Source: an uncultured Bacteroidales bacterium
Lineage (GTDB): Bacteria; Bacteroidota; Bacteroidia; Bacteroidales; UBA932
Direction: 5' to 3'
Length of the DNA: 64,000 nt
NCBI GenBank assembly: GCA_900541925.1
Contig: UQMB01000004.1
Coordinates: 62,001-126,000, forward strand
The translations under genes and the position numbers were made by a program. This document shows positions 17,656 to 25,679 of this stretch, one piece after another. A model generated the notes under the pieces. It saw only the letters and a list, made by a program, of their open reading frames with translations, ran no database searches and was not told the origin of the DNA. Numbering within the stretch: position 1 is the first letter of the stretch; each line of letters begins with the position of its first letter.

Positions 17656-19005
17656 TTATTTCTGGTCTATATATCTTGTCCCTCCATAGTACTCCACGAC
17701 GCTCTTCTTGAGGAGGTATTTGAACATCGAGTTGAGCCGGTCGGCGCGGGCTGCGAGGTAACTGTCCGTGGCGGTCTGATACTCGATGCCCGAGATCAGC
17801 CCCTGCTCATATTTGCGGGTGTTGAGCTGCCATGATTCCTCCTGCACTTCCGCTTTGCGTTCAGCCTGCAGGTAGGCCGCCGCCGCCCCGTCTCGGTCCT
17901 GTACGGCCCTGCGCACCTCGGACTCGATGTCCCGGAGTTTCTGGTCGTATTCTGCGGACGCCTTCTGGTATGCGTGTCTCTTGCGTGAAATGTTGCCCAG
18001 ACCTTTGAGGCGGTCGTAGAGCGGGATGCTCAGAGAGAGCTGTACATATTCTCCGCCGTTGTTGGAGAACTGCGTCCTGAACGGGTCGGTCTCGCGTATG
18101 CCCGGGTATTCGAAGTATGTCGTGGACCAGCCGGCGTAGAGGTTCAGTGTCGGCAGGAGCTGCCATTTTGCCGTATTCAGGGCCAGACGGGCGTTTTCCA
18201 TGTTGCCGTGCGCTATGAGCGCGGATGGCTGGTTGGCCATGGCGAAGCTTATTATTTCCTCCTCGTTTTCGTCCGGGGCGGCGGCGAGGGCGTCATCGTC
18301 CGCGAAGGCCGTGTCTATCACCAGGGCGGAGTCGAGCGGCCAGAACATCACGTCCTGCAGGGTCATCATCGCGTCGGCGCGCAGATTCTCCGCGTTGGTC
18401 AGGCTGTATTGCCGCTCGGCGAGGTCCGCTTCTGCCTGCACGACATCGGCATAGCCCTTCATCCCGAGCGTCTCCTGCTTGCGGGCGAGCTCCAGCGAAC
18501 TCCGGGCTGTCTGGACCTGACTGCGGTAGATTTCGCTCATCTTGCTGTAGTATACGGCGTTGTAGTAGGCTTCCATCGTGGCGAGGCAGATGTCCGCCTC
18601 CACCTGGTCTTCCCGGGAGTTGCCCATGGCGAGGGATGTCTTGGCTATCTTGATGTTGTTGAGCGCGGAGAATCCGTCGAAGAGGGTTATTCCCGCTGAG
18701 AGGCTGTAGTTGTTGTGGAACGAGGTTGTGTTGATGTAGGTGTTGGTCTGCGGGTCGATTGCGCGCCCGAAGTTGTAGTAGGCCGATACGCCGGCACTCA
18801 CCTGCGGGGTGAAGGCGCTCAGGATGGCTTCCCTGCGCTCAATCCTCGCATCTCCGGTCTCGGCCTGCTGTATGCGGACCTTGGTGGAGTTGGATACCGC
18901 ATATTCCATGCACTCTTTGAGCCCCATGCTCTTCTGCTGCCCTGCGGCGGACAGGGCGGATATCGTGAGCAGGACTGCTATTATACTGTGCTTTGACATG
19001 ATCAT
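17656..19005 (-). CDS. TolC-family outer-membrane efflux protein
   Basis: About 449 residues with a signal peptide (ISALSAAGQQ) and the duplicated outer-membrane-efflux layout: two long helical regions, each with a beta-strand pair (VSAGVSAYYNFGRAIDP and LNLYAGWSTTYFEYPG). The N-terminal MGLKECMEYAVSNSTKVR is the conserved first helix of the family. The first ATG is at 19003-19005; one six bases downstream (18997-18999) is equally plausible. A sigma54-like promoter lies at 19033-19047, placing the transcript start near 19021. Together with the adaptor it provides the envelope-spanning half of an ABC-type export machine whose permeases and ATPase are encoded in two other operons. Confidence 0.9.
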   Translation of the reverse strand: MIMSKHSIIAVLLTISALSAAGQQKSMGLKECMEYAVSNSTKVRIQQAETGDARIERREAILSAFTPQVSAGVSAYYNFGRAIDPQTNTYINTTSFHNNYSLSAGITLFDGFSALNNIKIAKTSLAMGNSREDQVEADICLATMEAYYNAVYYSKMSEIYRSQVQTARSSLELARKQETLGMKGYADVVQAEADLAERQYSLTNAENLRADAMMTLQDVMFWPLDSALVIDTAFADDDALAAAPDENEEEIISFAMANQPSALIAHGNMENARLALNTAKWQLLPTLNLYAGWSTTYFEYPGIRETDPFRTQFSNNGGEYVQLSLSIPLYDRLKGLGNISRKRHAYQKASAEYDQKLRDIESEVRRAVQDRDGAAAAYLQAERKAEVQEESWQLNTRKYEQGLISGIEYQTATDSYLAARADRLNSMFKYLLKKSVVEYYGGTRYIDQK

Positions 19006-19032
19006 ACTTGTTTGTTGACGCCAGAATCAGCA

Positions 19033-19047
19033 GCAGTGATTGTGCCA
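19033..19047 (-). promoter_or_regulatory. Sigma54-type promoter for the TolC-adaptor operon
   Basis: Minus strand TGGCAC-N5-CTGC: the invariant GG (-24) at 19046-19045 and GC (-12) at 19034-19033 are separated by exactly 10 bp. One mismatch to TGGCACnnnnnTTGC. It sits 58 bp downstream of a pair of operator palindromes. Confidence 0.75.
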
Positions 19048-19103
19048 AGAACGATAATATATTGATAAACAACATATTACACCATAAGGACAGATTGGTA
19101 CAC

Positions 19104-19142
19104 TGTAAAGAATCCTTACAAGTTCTGTAAAGAAACTTTACA
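19104..19142. promoter_or_regulatory. Tandem 17-bp palindromes: likely activator (UAS) site A
   Basis: Two imperfect-to-perfect palindromes of form TGTAAA-N5-TTTACA at 19104-19120 (one mismatch, CTTACA) and 19126-19142, separated by 5 bp, so their centres are 22 bp apart (two helical turns). The same architecture recurs at 28100-28138 and 43691-43729. It would lie at about -83 to -121 from the predicted start, ideal for an NtrC-type enhancer. Confidence 0.8.
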
Positions 19143-19162
19143 GCCTGAGGGCGGCGGAGCCT
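19133..19162. repeat. 30-bp direct repeat, left copy
   Basis: Identical over 30 bp to 20741-20770. It begins with AAACTTTACA, the distal half of the second operator palindrome, and ends with GGCGGAGCCT. The two copies bracket the AlbA/HATPase gene exactly. Confidence 0.9.
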
Positions 19163-19218
19163 TTCTATCATTCCGTCGCTTTTGCTGCCCTCCACATTTG
19201 AGGGTCCGCAAAAAATCG

Positions 19219-19226
19219 TAACTTTG
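19219..19226 (+). promoter_or_regulatory. TAACTTTG -7 promoter element for the AlbA/HATPase gene
   Basis: Matches TAnnTTTG and ends 21 bp before the ATG at 19248; it lies inside the repeat-flanked segment, so the cassette carries its own promoter. Confidence 0.5.
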
Positions 19227-19247
19227 TCAAACTTTGACTGCCACGCC

Positions 19248-20699
19248 ATGAAGGAATTGACGATACAAGACATAGAAACCATCATTCACCGCGATGAAAG
19301 CCGTATTCTGGAAGTCAAGAAAACAACAGGAGAACTGTATGCAGGCATGCAGTCAGGCTGTGCTTTCCTCAACACAGAGGGAGGCTGGCTCTTCTTTGGC
19401 GTTCACCCCACAACCTTGAAAATACTCGGTCAGGATGTTGTGGACAAAACCCGACAGGAGATTGCTTGGGAGTTGTGTAAGTTCTCCCCGGCCATAGACC
19501 TGGCCGCGCAATACATTGACGTCCCCGGCAGGCTTGGCAAGAAAGTCATTGCAGTATGGTTTCCGGCTCCGTTACCATTCACGGCGCCATATACCTATGA
19601 CGGCCGACCATACTACAAGGTGGAGAACACAACAAAGCCGATGCCTCGCGAAATGTTCGACGAGCGCATCCGCCTTAGCGACCCCAAGAAATTCAACTGG
19701 GAAATTGCCCCATGCTCCGGTGCAACCGTCAGGGACATTGATACCAAAACACTGATAACAGCCATCGATGAGGGTATCTCCAAAGGGAGGATTCCTGCCG
19801 ATGCAGCAACTGCGAAAACAACCGTTGACCGCCTTCGCCCGTTCAAGGTGTTGATGCAGGGCGACCTTCTCACCAATGGCGCCATCGCCCTGTTTGGAAA
19901 AGACCCGTCCCGTTTCTTCGATCACTGCAAGGTCCGCCTGGCGCGGTTCGAAGGTACGATTATGGACAAATTCCGTGACCAAGTCGTGGTGGAGGCCAAT
20001 CTGTTCCAGCAGTTCAAGGCCATTGAGGACTTCTGCCGCAAGCACATGTTCTTGTCCGGCAATCAGGATGATTTTGACAGCAAGAACGAGCTGACGGTTC
20101 CCGTCAAGGTGATAAGGGAAGCCAGTCTGAACCTGCTGGCACATCGCACCTGGTGGTCCGAGGCAAGGACGCCAAGCGTGGCCATCTTCGATGACCGCAT
20201 TGAATTCATGAACCCCGGCGCATTCCCGATGGGCACCACTCCGGAAGAGTTCCGGCGCCATCCTCACTCCGAGCCTATCAACGAGAAGATTGCCGGTGCT
20301 CTTTTCAAAGGAGGCAAGGCCGAGGGCTGGGGCCGCGGCATCCTTAACATGTTCACTTACTGCAAGGAAGCCGGGCTCCCGGAACCGGAATACATTTTTG
20401 TGACCAACTTCGTCAGCCTGACCATCCGATTCAAGAATCCGTTGGCACCATATTTAACAGATCAAAGTAATATCTCACAGAATGAGACATTAAATGAGAC
20501 ATTAAATGAGATATTAAATCCAGCTGTCCTTGCTACCTACAACTTGATAAAAGGGATGCCCGGCATTCAAAGAAAAGACCTCGTGGAGCGCTCTGGACGT
20601 GTTGCGGCCACAATCAGCAGGCATATAGTCATTTTGATGGAGAAAAACCTCATTGAGCGCAGAGGTTCCAAAAGGACCGGCGGCTACTACGTCAAGTAG
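19248..20699 (+). CDS. AlbA_2 / HATPase_c_4-type predicted regulator carried on a repeat-flanked cassette
   Basis: A 483-residue protein with the three-part layout of Schlafen-AlbA_2 regulators. Residues about 12-130 are the AlbA_2 domain: DESRILEVKKTTGELYAGMQSG, then AFLNTEGGWLFFGVHP. The C-terminal half has an ATPase-like fold (LTVPVKVIREASLNLLAHRTW, DDRIEFMNPGAFPMG, EGWGRGILNMFTYCKEAG), and the end carries a winged HTH (RKDLVERSGRVAATISRHIVIL). Between these lies a short repeated linker NETLNETLNEILN. The start is the ATG at 19248; an upstream in-frame reading has no family similarity. It has its own promoter and opposes the flanking operon genes, and 30-bp direct repeats surround it, so it appears to be an insertion. 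Members are often annotated as transcriptional regulators or defence-associated; no role is demonstrated here. Confidence 0.85.
   Translation: MKELTIQDIETIIHRDESRILEVKKTTGELYAGMQSGCAFLNTEGGWLFFGVHPTTLKILGQDVVDKTRQEIAWELCKFSPAIDLAAQYIDVPGRLGKKVIAVWFPAPLPFTAPYTYDGRPYYKVENTTKPMPREMFDERIRLSDPKKFNWEIAPCSGATVRDIDTKTLITAIDEGISKGRIPADAATAKTTVDRLRPFKVLMQGDLLTNGAIALFGKDPSRFFDHCKVRLARFEGTIMDKFRDQVVVEANLFQQFKAIEDFCRKHMFLSGNQDDFDSKNELTVPVKVIREASLNLLAHRTWWSEARTPSVAIFDDRIEFMNPGAFPMGTTPEEFRRHPHSEPINEKIAGALFKGGKAEGWGRGILNMFTYCKEAGLPEPEYIFVTNFVSLTIRFKNPLAPYLTDQSNISQNETLNETLNEILNPAVLATYNLIKGMPGIQRKDLVERSGRVAATISRHIVILMEKNLIERRGSKRTGGYYVK
20481..20516 (+). repeat. Three tandem 12-bp repeats encoding NETL units
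   Basis: Units at 20481-20492, 20493-20504 (identical) and 20505-20516 (one change) encode NETL, NETL, NEIL in the linker before the winged-helix domain. Being in multiples of 3 they can change in number without frameshift. Confidence 0.85.
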
Positions 20700-20740
20700 G
20701 TTACGATTCCATCATAACTATTGATATTCAGCATAGGGTC

Positions 20741-20770
20741 AAACTTTACAGCCTGAGGGCGGCGGAGCCT
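20741..20770. repeat. 30-bp direct repeat, right copy
   Basis: Perfect copy of 19133-19162. Its last two bases are part of the histidine-kinase stop codon (minus-strand TAG at 20771-20769). The bases flanking the two copies differ, so the identity is limited to 30 bp. Confidence 0.9.
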
Positions 20771-21977
20771 AGCGGAAGACGAGGGAGAACACGGTGCCTC
20801 CGGCGTCGCTGCGGAGCAGGCGCAGGTTCCCCCCGTGCAGGCGCATGATCTGCCGCGAGAGGCTGAGCCCGATGCCGGTGCCCTCCTGTTTGGTAGTGAA
20901 GAAGGGCACGAATATCTGTTCCTGGCTTTCGGGGCTTATCGGCGGGCCGTCGTTGGCCACGTTGACTGTCGTGCAGTCCTTCTCGTCAATGTCGGCGGTT
21001 ATGCTGATGTGCCGGGCGCCGGCCTGCACGGCGTTCTTCATGAGGTTGATCAGTATCTGGGAGATTTGCCCCTGGTCGGCGTAGAGCAGGATGTCGCTCT
21101 GCTTCTCCTCGAAACTGGCGACGGCTCCGTGTTCCTTGAGGAAGCTGTCGTTGAGCTCAATCACCTTGGCGGCGAGGTCGCGCACATAGAACGCCTTCCG
21201 GACCGGGGCCGCCACCCTTGTGAGGTTGCGGTACGATTCCACGAACTTTATCAGGCTCCGGGAGGACGAAGAGATTGTCTCCAGACCGGCCTGGAGTTCT
21301 TCTCCTTCCACATCTTTGAGCGCTTCGCTGAGCGACGCGATAGGGGTGACCGTGTTCATTATCTCGTGGGTGAGAACCCTTATCAGCCGGGTCCAAGACT
21401 CGCTCTCGGTGTCTTCGATGGTGGTGCTCAAGTCGTTGAACACTATGATTTTGACATCCTTGCCTCCGATTTTGTCCAAGGTGGCGGACAGGACGATGCG
21501 GTGCTGGGTGCTCTCGCTGTAGAACGACGCCTTCCTGTCCTGTCCTTCGCCCACGGAGAGAAAGGCCTCGTAGACTTCCGTGCTGATGTTGCCCAACGGC
21601 CTGAGAGCGTTGATGTTGGACAGCCCCAGCAGTCCCCTGGCCCTGCGGTTGGAGTACACCACGCGGCCCGTCCCGGTCTCCGAGACGATTATTCCCGTGG
21701 ACACGTTGTCCAGCATCCGGCCATAGTACCTCTCGGTCTCGCGGATGTATCTCGTCTCTTTGTCGAAGATGTCGCGGAGCCTGTTGAGGGTGCGGTTGAG
21801 CCCGCGGTTGAGGAGTTTGCCACGCCCGAAACGGAAGTTGGTCTCACCGTCGTCAAGCGCGTCAAGCATATAGTCCACTTTGCGCTTGACCCTTCCCGTA
21901 AAGAAGATTCCGGAGAGAATCAAGGTGATGGCGACCGCCGCTGCGACAATCATTATGACGGCCGGCCAGGAGATCAT
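20769..21977 (-). CDS. Membrane-bound sensor histidine kinase (NtrB/NtrY-like)
   Basis: A 402-residue kinase. One transmembrane helix (residues 4-26, VIMIVAAAVAITLILSGIFF) is followed by a HAMP/coiled-coil-like linker and a PAS domain (about 85-180, ending in the VVYSNRRARGLLGLS region). The HisKA-type motif is RVLTHEIMNTVTPIASLSEAL, with the phosphoacceptor His near 203. N, G1, F and G2 boxes follow in NLMKNAVQAGA, NDGPPISPE, IFVPFFTTKQEGTGIGLSL. With almost no periplasmic loop it probably senses the membrane or cytoplasm. It overlaps the response regulator by 4 bp; the pair ends the permease operon. Confidence 0.9.
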   Translation of the reverse strand: MISWPAVIMIVAAAVAITLILSGIFFTGRVKRKVDYMLDALDDGETNFRFGRGKLLNRGLNRTLNRLRDIFDKETRYIRETERYYGRMLDNVSTGIIVSETGTGRVVYSNRRARGLLGLSNINALRPLGNISTEVYEAFLSVGEGQDRKASFYSESTQHRIVLSATLDKIGGKDVKIIVFNDLSTTIEDTESESWTRLIRVLTHEIMNTVTPIASLSEALKDVEGEELQAGLETISSSSRSLIKFVESYRNLTRVAAPVRKAFYVRDLAAKVIELNDSFLKEHGAVASFEEKQSDILLYADQGQISQILINLMKNAVQAGARHISITADIDEKDCTTVNVANDGPPISPESQEQIFVPFFTTKQEGTGIGLSLSRQIMRLHGGNLRLLRSDAGGTVFSLVFR

Positions 21978-23302
21978 ATCTCGTATTTTTTCAGTTTGCT
22001 GTAGAGTGTCGGACGGCTGATGTCCAGCGCCTTGGCCACGAGAGACAGGTTCCCGGAATACTTGTCCATCGCCGCGCGTATGGTCCGCTCCTCGACTTCT
22101 TCGAGCGTTCCGAGGGCGTCAGGAGTCCTGAGGACAGGGGTGGACGGCAACTGCAGGTCTTCCTTGCTGAGGATGTTCCCCTCCGAGAGTATGACGGCCT
22201 TTTCTATGCAGTTCAGGAGTTCCCGCACATTGCCCGGCCACGGGTAGCGCTTGAGTTCCTCGGCAGCCTCGTTGTCGAAGCCTGTAACATCCCTGTGGTA
22301 TTGCTCCGCGAAGCGTGCGATGAAGAGTTCCGCGAGCCGGCAGATGTCCTGTGGGCGCTCCCGCAGTGGCGGGATGTGCAGGTGGACGGTATTGATGCGG
22401 TAATAGAGATCCTCCCGGAAGTCTCCCTTGGCGACGAGCTCCTCGAGGTTCATGTTGGTTGCGCATATCAGCCTGATGTCCACGGGGATGCTCTTGGTGT
22501 CGCCCACGCGGGTCACGCTGCGGTTCTGCAGCACGCGGAGCAGTTTGGCCTGAGAGGGGAGAGGGATATTGCCTATTTCATCAAGGAAGAGCGTGCCTCC
22601 GGAAGCCTGCTCGAATTTGCCGGGATGGTCACAGACCGCATCCGTGAAGGCGCCCTTGACATGTCCGAAAAGCTCGCTCTCGAAAAGGGTGTCCGGGATG
22701 GCTCCCGCGTCCACGCTCACCATTGGTTTGCCGGCGCGGAGCGATGCACGGTGGATTTCTGAGGCGAGCACATCCTTCCCGGTGCCGTTCTCTCCGGTGA
22801 TGAGCACCGTCGCGTCCGTCGGGGCGATTTTCCCCACGGTGCGGCGTATGGCGTCCATCTGCCTGCTGTCTCCCCAGTAGATGTGTACGGCGCCGTCATC
22901 GGATTTGCGTGCCTTTCTGGATGCCTGGCATGCGGAGCGCAGGGTGGAGATGAGCCTGTCGTTGTCCCACGGCTTCGGAATGAAGTCGTATGCCCCCCGC
23001 TTCATCCCCTCCACCGCCAGCTGTACATCGGCGTATGCGGTGAAGAGCACCACTTTGAGTTCGGGGAAACGGCTTTTCAGCTCTCCGAGCCAGTAGAGCC
23101 CCTCGTTGCCGGTGTTGATGTCGGCGTTGAAATTCATGTCCAGCAGCACGGCGTCGGGCCGGAACTTCTCCACCGTGCTGACAAGGGTCACCGGTGACGG
23201 GAGCAGTTCCACTTCGGCGAAGTGCATGGGCAGCAAGATCTTCAAGGTCGAGCGGATTCCGGCATTGTCATCCACGACAAGTATTTTCCCTTCCTTTTTC
23301 AT
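21974..23302 (-). CDS. NtrC-family sigma54-dependent response regulator
   Basis: A 442-residue activator. Residues 1-120: receiver domain with acidic pocket VVDDN and phosphoacceptor Asp55 in AVLLDMNF. Central AAA+ domain: Walker A GENGTGKD, sigma54-contact loop GAFTDA (consensus GAFTGA), Walker B GGTLFLDEIG, arginine-finger region FREDLYYRIN. C-terminal Fis-type HTH in LSLVAKALDISRPTLYSKLKKYEI. I start at the ATG at 23300-23302. It is transcribed after two permease genes and a TACTTTTG element lies just upstream, so it may also have its own basal promoter. It is the best candidate to bind the three tandem-palindrome sites in this window, including the one in front of its own operon. Confidence 0.92.
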   Translation of the reverse strand: MKKEGKILVVDDNAGIRSTLKILLPMHFAEVELLPSPVTLVSTVEKFRPDAVLLDMNFNADINTGNEGLYWLGELKSRFPELKVVLFTAYADVQLAVEGMKRGAYDFIPKPWDNDRLISTLRSACQASRKARKSDDGAVHIYWGDSRQMDAIRRTVGKIAPTDATVLITGENGTGKDVLASEIHRASLRAGKPMVSVDAGAIPDTLFESELFGHVKGAFTDAVCDHPGKFEQASGGTLFLDEIGNIPLPSQAKLLRVLQNRSVTRVGDTKSIPVDIRLICATNMNLEELVAKGDFREDLYYRINTVHLHIPPLRERPQDICRLAELFIARFAEQYHRDVTGFDNEAAEELKRYPWPGNVRELLNCIEKAVILSEGNILSKEDLQLPSTPVLRTPDALGTLEEVEERTIRAAMDKYSGNLSLVAKALDISRPTLYSKLKKYEI

Positions 23303-23308
23303 ACTACG

Positions 23309-23316
23309 CAAAAGTA
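23309..23316 (-). promoter_or_regulatory. TACTTTTG -7 element upstream of the response regulator
   Basis: Minus-strand match to TAnnTTTG ending 6 bp before the ATG, within the short gap after the permease gene. It could give constitutive low-level regulator and kinase. Confidence 0.4.
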
Positions 23317-23323
23317 GCGAAAA

Positions 23324-25678
23324 TTATTCTTTTTTGAGCTCCGTGGCCGGATTGGTCCTGGCGGCGCGCAGGGTCTGCCAGAGTACGGATAGCAGAGAAA
23401 TCACAAGGGAGATGACCGTGGCGAGGGCGAACACCCACCAGTAGCCGCTGATCCTGTAGGCGAATTCTTCCAGATAGCGGGCGGCGAGGAATACTGCCAC
23501 AGGCACTCCGAGGACGCATGAGACCACTGTCATGGCGAGGTACGACCGGACGCTGCTTGCCGTCTCGGACGCCACAGTGCCGCCGAAGACCTTCCGGACA
23601 GCGATTTCTTTGGCCTTCTGGTCTGAGTACCAGGTGCTCATGGCGACAAGCCCGAGGAGGGAGAGGATTATCGAGAGGATCATGAATATCTCGACAAGTC
23701 TCATGGAGCGTCTTGCCGGAGCAAGTCCGGAGCGTATGTTGTCAGAGATAAACCAGTTGCAGTACGCCTCGTCGTAGTTGTCAGCCTCTTTCTGGTATTT
23801 GCGCCAGGTTGAGTTGAGCATCTCCGCCGTCTCCTTGCTCTCGTCAGTCGTCTGCATCAGCAGTCCGCAGGAGTAGCGCAGGTCTTCCGCCTTCTGGACG
23901 GTTATGGCCATGTATGGATTTGTATTCGGCCTGCTGTTCGAGGCGCCGCATACCGGTATGTCCTTGATGATGCCTCCGATGCTTTCGACCACAGTGTTGT
24001 TGTAGTTGCTGAACTTCCGCTTGTAGTAGGCTTCCGTGCTGTCCGTGATGTTGAGGGCCCGCGCCGTGGTCTCTCCGAGCCACAGGCTGCGCTCAAGCGG
24101 GTGTCCGAAGTCCTCGACCACCTCCGGGCATATCAGGCGGAAGAAAGTCGAGTCGCAGATCAGGAACTGGATCATGATGTTCTTGCCGGACTCATCATTG
24201 ACTCCTATCCCCATGTTGAAGCGTCCCGGAACGGAGTTCCCGAGCCCGATCTGTTTTACTTCCGGCAGACTTTTCATCTTGTCGGCGAGCACAGATGCGG
24301 TTGCGGCGTCGCGAAAAAAAGGGTTGAGGAAATAGAGATTCCCGGTCTGAGCATGCATCGGCTGTCCGATCATGTGTCTCATCTGAAGCTCCATCAGCAG
24401 CCCCATGGAGAGCAGGACCACTGCAAGGGCGCTCTGTATGATGATGAAGATCTTGCTGAACACCATCTTGCTGCTGCGGCGGAACCCGCCCTTGACGGTG
24501 TCTATCGGGCTGAACCGCGAGGCCATCCGCGCCGGGACCACTCCGGCCAGGACGCCCAGAATCAGGATGAACAGCAGATAGACGCCGAGGCTGCCGCCCG
24601 TGACGCTTATCCTCAGAGGGGTGAACAGGTCCGCATCCTCTCCGATCAACAGAGAGTTCATCATCGGCGTCAGGGCCACAGCCATCAGCAGTCCAGCGAT
24701 GAAGCAGACGGCGGTGAACGCTATGGATTCCAGTATCCCGGAGAGGAACACCTGCTTCTGTCCGGCGCCCAGCAATCTGCGGACAGCCATCTCCTTGGCC
24801 CGCTTGCCCGTGAGAGCGGCGCTGAGATTGATATAGTTGAACATCGCGGAGAGCAGCAGGGCCAGTGAGACGACTGTCAATACTTCCAGCATGGACTTGC
24901 TCGTGTGCTTCATGCTGTCCGCCCCGTCGAAGAAGTACAGTTCGTCAAGGCGATGAAGTTGAGGGCGAATCCACCCGGAAGGATAGTTTTTCTCACACAG
25001 GGCGGCGGCCTTCTCCTCTATCGTCTTCCTGTCCACCCCGTCCTTGACCTTGAACAGGGTCATCACGTTGCCTATCACGGAGAACTTGCGTCCGCCGTTG
25101 TAGTAGTATTTCTGATTCAGGTTGCTGATGTCCTCCACGATGTCGCAGTGGGGGAAGATGATGTCCTTGAAATCATCGAAAACCCCGGCTATCGTGAGCG
25201 TTTCGTCTTCGCAGATGATGCGCTTCCCGATCAGGTCTTCTCCCGGCACGCTGACGGTGTTGGCGAAGGTCCTGCTCACCAGGACATTCCCCTTGACCTT
25301 GAGGGCGTCAATGCCGGCCCCGTCAATCCCTGTCGACGGGAACATCTCGAAGAACTCCTTGTCAACCTCGGCCTTTTGTATGTTGTAATGATTCTCTCCG
25401 ACCTGTACGTTGTATTCTTCCCGGTGATATCTTGTGGCAAGCTCCACCTCCGGAATCTCACTGTCCAGAGCGTCCTTGTCATCATAGCTCAGGCACACCA
25501 TGTCTTCGGAGCTCAGGGAGTAAATCCTCTCATAGTCCTTGCTGCCGTATGCGATACCGTATTGCTGCCACACATAGCTTCCGATCAGTATGGTGAAGCA
25601 GAGACTGACCGCGAGCCCGAAAGCCTCGATCAGAGTATAGAGCTTGTTGCGGCTCAGAAATTTGAGATAGGAGTTCAT
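23324..25678 (-). CDS. FtsX/MacB-type ABC transporter permease (second of pair)
   Basis: A 784-residue inner-membrane permease with the duplicated MacB_PCD-FtsX plan common in Bacteroidetes: a helix near residues 20-40 (LIEAFGLAVSLCFTILIGSYV), a periplasmic domain to about 260, a three-helix FtsX block (MLEVLTVVSLALLLSAMFNYINLS, LLGVYLLFILIL), a second helix near 400-430, a second periplasmic domain, and a final FtsX block ending in the RTNPATELKKE tail. No ATPase domain is fused and none is in this operon. It is 1 bp from the upstream permease. It most likely works with the ATPase and the adaptor/TolC encoded in the co-regulated operons; substrate unknown. Confidence 0.88.
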   Translation of the reverse strand: MNSYLKFLSRNKLYTLIEAFGLAVSLCFTILIGSYVWQQYGIAYGSKDYERIYSLSSEDMVCLSYDDKDALDSEIPEVELATRYHREEYNVQVGENHYNIQKAEVDKEFFEMFPSTGIDGAGIDALKVKGNVLVSRTFANTVSVPGEDLIGKRIICEDETLTIAGVFDDFKDIIFPHCDIVEDISNLNQKYYYNGGRKFSVIGNVMTLFKVKDGVDRKTIEEKAAALCEKNYPSGWIRPQLHRLDELYFFDGADSMKHTSKSMLEVLTVVSLALLLSAMFNYINLSAALTGKRAKEMAVRRLLGAGQKQVFLSGILESIAFTAVCFIAGLLMAVALTPMMNSLLIGEDADLFTPLRISVTGGSLGVYLLFILILGVLAGVVPARMASRFSPIDTVKGGFRRSSKMVFSKIFIIIQSALAVVLLSMGLLMELQMRHMIGQPMHAQTGNLYFLNPFFRDAATASVLADKMKSLPEVKQIGLGNSVPGRFNMGIGVNDESGKNIMIQFLICDSTFFRLICPEVVEDFGHPLERSLWLGETTARALNITDSTEAYYKRKFSNYNNTVVESIGGIIKDIPVCGASNSRPNTNPYMAITVQKAEDLRYSCGLLMQTTDESKETAEMLNSTWRKYQKEADNYDEAYCNWFISDNIRSGLAPARRSMRLVEIFMILSIILSLLGLVAMSTWYSDQKAKEIAVRKVFGGTVASETASSVRSYLAMTVVSCVLGVPVAVFLAARYLEEFAYRISGYWWVFALATVISLVISLLSVLWQTLRAARTNPATELKKE

Positions 25679-25679
25679 T

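Noticed and set aside
20741..20750. Functional operator at the right-hand direct repeat
   Set aside because: Only half of the palindrome (AAACTTTACA) is present; its left half is replaced by cassette DNA.
19133..20770. IS element with target-site duplication
   Set aside because: The segment has no transposase and no terminal inverted repeats; 30 bp is longer than usual duplications. Kept as a cassette of unknown mechanism.
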